Assembly: GCA_024305405.1 (NCBI GenBank)
Contig: JAKNDB010000087.1
Location: 7,318,501-7,382,500 of the forward strand
DNA from: Dirofilaria immitis
Taxonomy: Eukaryota > Nematoda > Chromadorea > Rhabditida > Onchocercidae
DNA length: 64,000 nt
Direction: 5' to 3'
Below the pieces are notes generated by a model. That model saw nothing but the letters and a program-made list of their open reading frames with translations, had not been told where the DNA came from and did no database searches. Made by a program: the position numbers and the translations under genes. Shown here piece after piece: positions 52,069 through 64,000 of this stretch (its first letter is position 1; each line of letters opens with the position of its first letter).

Positions 52069-53716
52069 TCACGAGGAATTAAGTAAATTATAAAGGGACA
52101 TGATAAATTCAGAATATGTTTGTTCAGCGCTTGTAGTGATGAGGGGAGATCCGGTAATTTGAAAAACTTTATTGAATAAAATGCAGGAGAACAGATTATA
52201 ATTTACTTGTAAGCCTCTGATTCCCGGTTCTTTTTGGAGTAGTTGAGCTCGGAAGTTGAGAGATGGTTGAGGCATTACTGACAGTGGAACAACTTTGAAG
52301 GTTGAAGTTCTGAAAATTTCTTTTCCGTCACATGAAGATAAATAAATGCAATTGAGTTTATTTTGAATAACTTCATAATCTCAATGGAATTGTCTCTCTG
52401 CCGAAGAAGCGCATTTCAAAATACACATTCTATAAAATAATACCTTACTTAGTTTCTGATTTATATACGCTCTCATTCAGTTTGACCACTTTGTATTTCC
52501 TCCGGCTTTTAGTCTTCATTTTTTTACTCTGAAAACATTTTCTTTCCTTTCCAGAAAAATCTAATGAAAAACTTTATGAGCGCTCGGAGATATCCTTATT
52601 TCCCGGCTTTGACACTTTTTCTGTCTCAGATAAAAACAGATCAAAAAATGACAAACGAAACGCATATATACCTTCAAATTTGAAATATTTCCTGCCACAG
52701 ACATATCGCATTTCATTTTTGATGAAGCCTCCACTGGACTATCATCTTCACTATTATTTCCTTCGATATCAATAAAGTCCGATAATCCTAAGAAATTAAT
52801 TTCAGGAAATCGTAACAGAACAAAAAGAACGTATAGAGAAAGGATATTAAGCAATGCAATAACATCCATAAAAATAAAATATGCACAAGCCAAACCTTCT
52901 TGTTTCCTCGCAGTTTCCATTAAGCTTTTCTTATTTGTTGTTTCCATTTCTTTTTAATTTTTGAAGTTTTTCTGCCTTAGTTAACTCGTTTTCCAAAAGG
53001 ATTAATTGTTCTTTTTCTGAAGTTCAATTAATAGATACTACGAGAGGATAAGGAACGAATTTCTGCAATGTTTGTATAAATGCAAGACAAATAAAAACAA
53101 TAAAGAAATATAGATTGGATAGCTTGTGATGGCGTTACTAATCTTTACCTATATTTTTGAACTGAAATATAGTTCAAATAATTTTAAGGTATAATTTGGA
53201 ATGTTTTCCAATAATCATAATCATCGAGTGAATTAAAAGCTCAGCTTCTGCCTCTGTCGGTTATTTATATTTAGTTATAAACATCGCATAACTTGTTACA
53301 TTGGTTCGACTTTGAAACCCAGCGTACCTGCTTAACAAATTCTTCCAAATGATCGATGTTTCGAAACAATCTTTCAAGTTGTTCGATTTGCTCGTTAATC
53401 GCTGCTACACTGTCACCAACAGCTTTTATATCTGTTCTCACTAATCTACCCAGTATTTGCAATTCTTCAGCGGCAATGACACACTCTTCAACACAATTTA
53501 TCGTCTCTTTATCAGTAGCAACCTGAAAAGTCAATAGCTTACTACTCCATATATGAAGAATGGAGATAATTTAACAAATTAAGGTCTTGAATAATACAGA
53601 AAGGAATGGACCTTTAATGAAACAGCTGAAAGGCAATTAGTAATATTGTTTGACAAAGTAGAAAGTTCGTTCTTAACAATTTCCTTTGGTGGTTCAATAC
53701 TGCCTGTTTCCAACAT
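52069..53716 (-). CDS. BLOC1S4: BLOC-1 subunit 4 (cappuccino)-like protein
   Basis: Minus-strand exons: 53612-53716, 53328-53522, 52896-53016, 52672-52787, 52207-52309 and 52069-52129. Exons 1-2 carry the family core: VEECVIAAEELQILGRLV, then IEQLERLFRNIDHLEEFV, matching the cappuccino pattern RIxxLExFV. Exon 3 continues the helix (LENELTKAEKLQKL). BLOC-1 acts in biogenesis of lysosome-related organelles. Exon 3 begins with A5 (plus 53012-53016) where six A are needed. Read onward, its helix frame stops at 52931, giving a 128-residue protein. The total exon length nevertheless fits the phase of exons 4-6, which encode an acidic, Ser/Thr-rich tail (SDFIDIEGNNSEDDSPV; EQTYSEFIMSLYNLL), so a compensating extra base near 52940-52970 is likely. 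Exon 5 also has a short T5 run (52231-52235). Exons 4-6 could alternatively be a separate gene. The ATG follows a TGTTTAG acceptor. Confidence 0.72.
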
Positions 53717-54425
53717 GCATAAGCTAAACAAATCAATAAATTTTTTTCTCACGTATAAAAAATTAATAGAACGACGCCTCGACGCCTAACTTCACATATT
53801 TAATGCATATAGCATAAATCCCAGAATTCTACATACCATCTACTTCCTTAGATCTTCAGTTTTTATATCATCCTTCCTTTTTTGTTTGAGAGAAATATCA
53901 AATTGAGCAAAAAACTGCTTAAAGTATTACAAATGAAAAGACTTTTATTTTATTCTTAAAATCAGAAAATGATGAAAAACGATATTAATACACAGTGACA
54001 TGAAAATGAAAACTAATGAGAACTGCCTATAAAAACATCGGTAAAACATAGTTTTTTAGCTTAAGGCTTTGTAAATTATTACAAACCATCAATCAAACGA
54101 TAAGTAAGCAACGAATGAAAAATTGATAACAACATTACCGAAAGGATAAATCTACAAATGATAGTAAGTAATCTTTCAAAAATCACTTTTTTTCCTTTCA
54201 AATGAAAGAAATAATATGAAATTCTATCCAAACATATATATCCATAACAAAAGAATACAAAATTAACATATGCTCCTATTTTTTTAACTTTTCTAACATA
54301 AAATTAGTCTTCGTCCTTTGTCTTCTCTCCAACGCAAACGAAACAAAAATATAAATGTAGCTATCAAATAATTACGATATAGTTACGTATCTAATAAGGC
54401 ATACATAGTTTGTATGCTCCAATTT

Positions 54426-57539
<3,114 letters not shown>

Positions 57540-60500
57540 CTTATCGTTCGAGTAATGCAGTACTTACAGTATATATTACACTGCTCTAAACTAAAATCGA
57601 TTGTTTTAATTTATAAAAAAGAAAAAAATAAACACCATCACCTTTACTTTAAATATATTATCATGAAATAGATTTTTTCTCAAAATGATATTTCTCCAAT
57701 TTAATTATGGAGAAATTTATTATTGATAAATCAGGAAAAAGTATGAGATAATAAAGAAGTAATTCTCAATTCATTTATTTTTTCCTATATAATAAACGAA
57801 TTAAATTGCGTGCTTCCAAATGCTGGATATTTAAATTTGCATTTAAGCTTTTTGAAAATTTCACAAACAATTTTTCCTGATTTATCAATAATATGCTCTC
57901 AGAATTCCTCTAATTCTATCATGTGACAAATTGAAAATGAGAGAAAACAGTAGAGACTACTAAAAAATATGAGATTCTTACAATAAATCAATGCATATAT
58001 TTCAAAATATGTATATTTGAGATCTGTCCTAACATATAATAGTGGATCTCTCATACTTCTTATTAATCTCTCCAGTTCACTATTTTTCTTTCATTCTCAA
58101 TTTACCACCACATTATATCCTTCAATCCCTTTCGACCTTTCTCACGCTCTTATTTTAATTGATATGATCTTCATCTTAATTCTTTTTGAAATTTAACCTA
58201 ATATTTCCCGAGAACCTAGCAAAACTGATCCTACCGACCCTCAATTTCTCAAATGAACTTACATCGACAACATACCAAATCGATACAATGAGTTCTATAA
58301 CGGAACAGCGATTTAACACGGTCCTTCAATGCAATATTTTTGAAATATTTTGCAGAATTTAGTGGATAGTGGAGTAAATAGAGGATTTAGATGCTAGCTT
58401 AGGTTGTAAATCTATTTGATGACTTAGATTTCAAATAATGTAAGCATATTTTAATAGATTATGCAACGAATGAAAAATGAGAAGGAATGAAGCAAGAAAT
58501 CTATGTGTTATTTGTCATGAATAACTTATAGAAAAATATTATTGTCAAAAAAATTTTATCATCAAATTTCACAAAAATCACTTTCTGCTTCGTTTAATAC
58601 AAAAAATACTAAATGTATGAGGAAAATAATCCTAGTAATTGTTCTTCTCTTAAATAATCAACATACATTGAATTAGACTATTATACAAAATGAACAATCA
58701 TTACTAAAGTTATTTCTTTATTCATTTTCATTCTCATTCTCTATGCAAAAAAAGTTGAGGTTAATTTTTTCAATCGATATTTGACAATAATTATAATAAC
58801 TAATGAATAACATAAGTGTGCTGTTTAATTTCGAATACATGTTTAATAATCCGATATTATTCGATTCTTAAGTGTAAACATCAATATCAGAAAATGATAT
58901 TAAATCATTTTAACAGAATCTTTTACAATAATTGCTTCTTATTAATTCGATAAGTAGAAAAATATGTCAAAAATATTACAATTTGTCAATCATTTTGCAT
59001 CGAACTTTCATCATAATCGTTGCTTCGTTTCAATATAGCACAAACATTAGTATTATGTTGTTTTCATCATTTTCTTCTTCTGCTTTAAAACAAATATTGC
59101 TTTTCTTCTAAAGCATTTTAATTTTTAAAAATTTTCGGGTTTTCTTAAGTCTTAAATTGTCACATTTGATTGAAATATATGTGAAAGTCATTTATAGCAT
59201 TTATTCAACCAAATATATCCAAAGATATTAATAGCTTTAATAAAAATGTCACTTGATAAGTCATATTCATTCATTTAATTTTATTTTGGTTTCATTATTT
59301 CCTTATTTAGTTTTAATAAATGAATTGTGATTTTCAATGATTTTTTCCATTTCAACTAATAATTTCATTAGCAAGAAGAAATTTGAATATTTTATAATCT
59401 ACATATGTATAATTCAAAAATTTGAAACAACTGCATAGTAATGTTATTATTGATATGATAAGAAAGAATTTCTTATTTTATATTGATATATATACTTACC
59501 AGCGTAACAATACAAATACGTTTCGTTATTTTCGATTTATTTAACTTCAGCATTTTTGAAAAATTAATTATAAGAAGTAATTAATTTCTCGAAGTATCTA
59601 TGACGAAAATGAAATAGTTAATGTCATAGCAATTTTCTTAAATGGAAAATTTCGTCTTCTCGTTTTTGTTTAAAATTTTGGTATTTAAAAATTTTTCTTT
59701 TTAATCTCTTTGACTCTTTCTCTTTCCTGCTTCTTCTCTTGTTTTTTGTACAAACTATTTAATTTTTTTCTAAAATTTGAATAACAAATTACTAAATAAG
59801 CATTGGAGATGTAAAATCATATTTAATTTAATTTATTATTATTTGACTTTTCGACTAGTTAATTTTTGTTTTTCTTCGAAATATGATTTTATTTGGAAGC
59901 AATAATATAAGCAATATAAAAGACATAAGCAGTGAAATGCATTTCCCATTAAGTTGAAGAGTGAATAAAAGCTTTAATAAAAGCTATATACCTACCTATT
60001 ATGGAATATCTTTTTTCTTTTAAAACTTTTTTTCCCGATTTCCTTTTCAACATCTTTATTTATTTACTTGCGATGACTTCACTATTCTTTCTTTCATCAC
60101 TGTCCTTCTAATATTTCACTATATTTATCCTACTATACAAGTGATAAAAAAATCATAACAGTTGGCTCTAATTTATATTAAAAATAAAAAGAAAGTGAAA
60201 AAAGAGAGTAAAGAAAGATATTCTACTTTTCTCTATCACTAACACCTTATAATTGTCATATTTAATTTTTTTTTCCTCAATATATTTAAAATAAAAAATA
60301 AATAAATACTGGGAAACTAACATAGAATATCTTATAATGAATTTCAGTAAGAAAGGAATTGTTTATTTGACGAATATTATAAATTTAAAATAGCCTTCTT
60401 ATTATTACAAAAGATGTATCACCATTTAACGACTTTGTTAAGAATTATTATTTTATATCATAAGATAATGCGCTATGAAAATACGTAATTATCTGCTAAT

Positions 60501-61435
60501 ATTAGATTAAAATTATAAATATAAATCTTCAAATCTTTGATATCAAATTTTTGAAATTTCAAAAATTAATCCATTATAATAATGAAAGATTTTATTTATA
60601 ACATTATATTATTGAAATCTCAATAGTAATTATTGAAATCTTAATAATATACTATTGATATTAAATCGAAATTATGATCTCCAAATTTTGATGATTTATC
60701 CCATCCTTGTAGCAATGAATGTTTTTTAATTTTGATGCTATTAAAAATATTCCTCCGATTAGATCCGTTAAGAAATTTATTTACACTTCTTTTTCAAATA
60801 GAAGTATATTTTAATTTCTCATAAGAAAAGTATCAGTACTAACCGTTAACGCATCAAAAGGTAATTTAACATTTTTATTTTATAGTGGCATTTAAAGAAA
60901 TGATCGAATTATTTCTCATAAATTAATAATAATTTTTTTTTCAATATATATGTATATACACATATATATTTATATTTATTTATTTGTTTATGTGTTTATT
61001 TATTTATTTATTTACATATGAACATATTGAAATGATCAGAGAGAAAATTAATTTCAATCAAAAGTAATTGAATTTTTGCTTCATTGAATCTAGCAATTAC
61101 TTTTAATGAAATAAGCTTAAATTAATTATAGTGTTTTAATTATCATTTATATGAATTCATTATCGATTCAGTATTTGATTTTTCTCTGTCCTTATATTAT
61201 TTTTCAACTTTTTCATTTCTTGTCATTGTAAAGTTATGTTTGAATTTTTCTTTTAATCTACTTTTCTACTTTCTTTTTTCTTTTGATTTATATGACATTT
61301 TTATAAAGCAATTATTTGTAATGTTTATACTTAATTTTAAAAAATATATTTACAAGCAACAGTTTGAATCTAACGAATCTGTATTTTGCATCATTATGTT
61401 GATTTCTGAAGAATTTTTGATTATGATAGAATGGA

Positions 61436-61455
61436 TGTCATGTCATGTCATGTCA
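61436..61455. repeat. (TGTCA)4 pentanucleotide repeat
   Basis: Four exact tandem TGTCA units. Confidence 0.9.
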
Positions 61456-62409
61456 TATCTCGTTTTACTTATATGAAAATATGAGAAATGAAAAAATGAT
61501 ATGTTAGTATTATCATTGTTGATAATAATCTCAATAATGATTATAGACAAATGATATAACATCCGTCATTATATTTAAAAGAAAAGTAATGAATGTTTCA
61601 TACTTCCTTACTTTCTTTTTAATTTCATTTTTTAAATGATACTTTTTCCTTTCCCACAAAATTTTCGCACATTTTTTATTTAACAAAATTTCCTGCCTTT
61701 TATAACTGACTCATTTATAACTTTAGGCTATGTTCAATAGAATATATATTGATAGTCTTTTAGTAGTTCGTTAATTTTGATTTTATCATTCGTCTTTTTA
61801 TTATATTGGTGCAGCATTCATCTCTATTTCATTTTCTTACTTTTACCATTTTCTTTTATTTTCATTTTATTATATCATTAAAATGATTTCATTGAAATAT
61901 TGTTTCGAGCTTACTTTTAAAACCATCCCGTGAAATGGTCCTATTTCAAACATTTTTTTTTAATTTTAGCAATTTTTTAAACTACAATTCTTTGCTTGTC
62001 CCTAAAAAGTTGAAAGAATTGATCCAAAAAAGCTCAACTGCTTTTTTTCCTTTTTATCTTATTTAGTAAAATTTATTTTTAATGATTAATAAAAGTATAC
62101 TTGATTTTGTGAAAATTTTAAGGTTAGTAGAATGAACGAAATGGTAAGATTTTGATAATTGTGTAAGACGAATTTGAAAATCGAAATTTTTACAATGAAA
62201 TAAGCATTTTACAATAATTGTTTATTAAATCGCTAAATTGTAATTTAATTTAATTTCATTCGCTTTTAATTTTAATTTCATTCGCTTAAAAGTTTAAATT
62301 AACCATTTACATGATAGAAGAAAAAATAACGGAAAACAGTCAGGAATTTCCAATTATACACTTTTGTGTATCAAAAAAGGGAATAAAAAGCATATTTCTT
62401 CTGAAGCAA

Positions 62410-62580
62410 GCTATTATGTTTCACAGCAGCAGTATTACCAACAGCAACCACATGTACCATAAAAGGCAACCTCTCGATCCCAGTGGTTAATACGCATCGT
62501 TGGGCCAAATGGCCGGTACCGAAATGACGCAACCGCAATGACTGCAACAATGTCGGGGAATCCTTAGCCTGTTAGTCCGG
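62410..62580 (+). pseudogene. GC-rich island with a broken Gln-rich reading frame
   Basis: In a desert of AT-rich sequence this patch has a coding-like base composition. One frame reads YYVSQQQYYQQQPHVP before a stop; other frames give MTATMSGNP and PVSPAM-type Met/Ser/Pro words before further stops. This looks like the low-complexity end of a larger protein that has decayed or whose frame is lost through sequence errors. No family can be named, and upstream exons are not evident. Confidence 0.3.
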
Positions 62581-63522
62581 CTATGCATTTTTTTAATTTT
62601 TGAAATCTTTTGGTGAGAAAAAATGATTTGGTAAATCTGTTTTGTATAAATAAATATTCTAGAATTTCTAAAATTAATAAGCCTTCAAAAAATTCTATTG
62701 TATGAATGAAAGTGTATTTTGTGGATATCGGCATAACGATCAAGAAGATGAACGAAAATCAAAATGAATAAATATATCGTGATTCATAATGTATCAAAAT
62801 TGAGCGTGAAAACAAAGAAAAGAAAACTGAAAAAATCGAAATGAAGTTTTGACATTATTTATAGCCTCTTGGAGTAGCTATGAATAAATGAATAAGAAAA
62901 TTGAAATTTGCTTATATTTAATCATTTGAAATTTTAAAAACAAAAAAATGATTATATTACAATTATTGGTAGGTTGTAATGAAAGGTAAAGATGAAGTTT
63001 TTTTTTGAAATACTTGATGCAACGATATGAGAGAAAAAGAAAAATTTTGATTGGGAAAAATTATTGAAAATGTCAAAAGAATTAAACTAAAATGAAATCT
63101 AAAAAAATTCTTCGATGTTAATGATTCTTAGTTTATTATTACAAATTGTCGTTCATATCATATCATTTGATTCTTTCTTCTCCTCTTTTACTTTCTTTCA
63201 TTAAAAGTTTTCAACAATTCCAATCGTTCTATTTATTTCAAATAAATAGTAAAAATGTTTCATTATTTCAAACGCCCACTAGAACTTCTCTTTCTTCTCC
63301 GCTTCATAGTTATTCGATGAAATTTTAATAATAATAAACGATATTCCATTAAATTATATGAAACATTTTATATCTTAGTATGCGTGCATGTGAAAGTCTT
63401 TTTAGGAATGAAAATTATACTTTTATGAGGTACTTATTTCTTCATTTTCTTTATTAGTAATATAAATTAATATTTCAAAACTTTGTAAGTATTAACTTTT
63501 TTCATTTTATACATTTATCTGG

Positions 63523-63524
<2 letters not shown>

Positions 63525-63564
<40 letters not shown>
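63525..63564. repeat. (AT)20 microsatellite
   Basis: Twenty uninterrupted AT units. Confidence 0.95.
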
Positions 63565-63568
<4 letters not shown>

Positions 63569-64000
63569 TTATTCTTATTTTTTTTTTACACTCAATTTTG
63601 ATATATCATAAATCATGAGATATTTATTTTGATCTTCTTTCATTTTTCTTTATCGTTGTACTATTTCATATTTTGAAGAACAGAAACAACATTCTTCATA
63701 AAATACGCTTCTATTGGCCTAGTATAATTTTTTTAAGGCTTATTAATTCTGACATATAATTTTCATTCGTAAAAATAGAGATGTTAAATTGTGAAATTTT
63801 ATTTGATAATAGCTCAATAATAGCTGCTTCAAAATAAATGCATTTATTAATTTTTAATCTTTCATTTTTTCTTATTTCTGATGCATGCAATTATATAATT
63901 ATGACTATCCTTTTCCTTCTCTTTCCTTCATTTAAATAGGAATTTCAAGTTTTTAAATGAATACTTGTAAAATAAAGAATGAGTGCTAAATTTGTTGCAT

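Larger units (their letters stand above)
57540..64000. other. Long gene-poor flank upstream of the M6-type gene
   Basis: About 6.5 kb of very AT-rich DNA with pyrimidine-rich tracts. I see no exon with protein-like composition apart from the island at 62410-62580. The small open frames at 61240-61476 and 63146-63328 are Phe/Leu/Ser-rich chance translations. The right end of the window may enter a gene, but nothing recognisable is visible. Confidence 0.45.

Noticed and set aside
52561..52947. Minus-strand frame that looks like a one-pass membrane protein
   Set aside because: The hydrophobic part is an intron of the BLOC1S4-like gene that happens to stay open; only its flanks are exonic.

Overview
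The window is nuclear DNA of a nematode, most likely a filarial-type (spirurid, clade III) worm. This rests on very AT-rich sequence, many short exons with TTTCAG/TTTTAG acceptors, likely spliced-leader acceptors a few bases before several start codons, and animal-type proteins including a nematode-style phytochelatin synthase. The species is an inference. No bacterial, viral or transposon genes were seen. All genes were assembled by eye from exons, reading phase and conserved motifs.

Layout, left to right: saposin-like secreted protein (+, 2.6-5.2 kb); two KLHDC3-type kelch proteins pointing at each other (+ 8.8-12.0 kb and - 14.2-17.8 kb); haspin kinase (-, 20.6-26.3 kb); ERMP1-type ER membrane M28 peptidase (+, 28.1-34.5 kb); STARD7-type START lipid-transfer protein (+, 36.8-39.9 kb); phytochelatin synthase (+, 42.5-46.5 kb); LUC7L-type U1 snRNP factor (+, 48.3-51.7 kb); BLOC1S4/cappuccino-like protein (-, 52.1-53.7 kb); PLP/M6 four-pass membrane protein (-, 54.4-57.5 kb). 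The last 6.5 kb holds no gene that I can define, apart from a GC-rich island with a broken Gln-rich reading frame.

The genes are mostly unrelated housekeeping functions: chromatin/mitosis, splicing, ER proteolysis, lipid transfer, lysosome-related trafficking and metal detoxification. They do not form one pathway. The structured relationships are the inverted kelch pair, the divergent haspin/ERMP1 pair and the tail-to-tail LUC7L/BLOC1S4 pair.

A cross-cutting observation is that about 18 one-base length faults, nearly all in homopolymer runs and mostly one base short, interrupt otherwise well-conserved exons in seven of the ten genes. The two kelch genes and STARD7 have none. I read this as consensus error rather than seven pseudogenes, because the exon phases close perfectly once each run is corrected. 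Raw reads would decide it.
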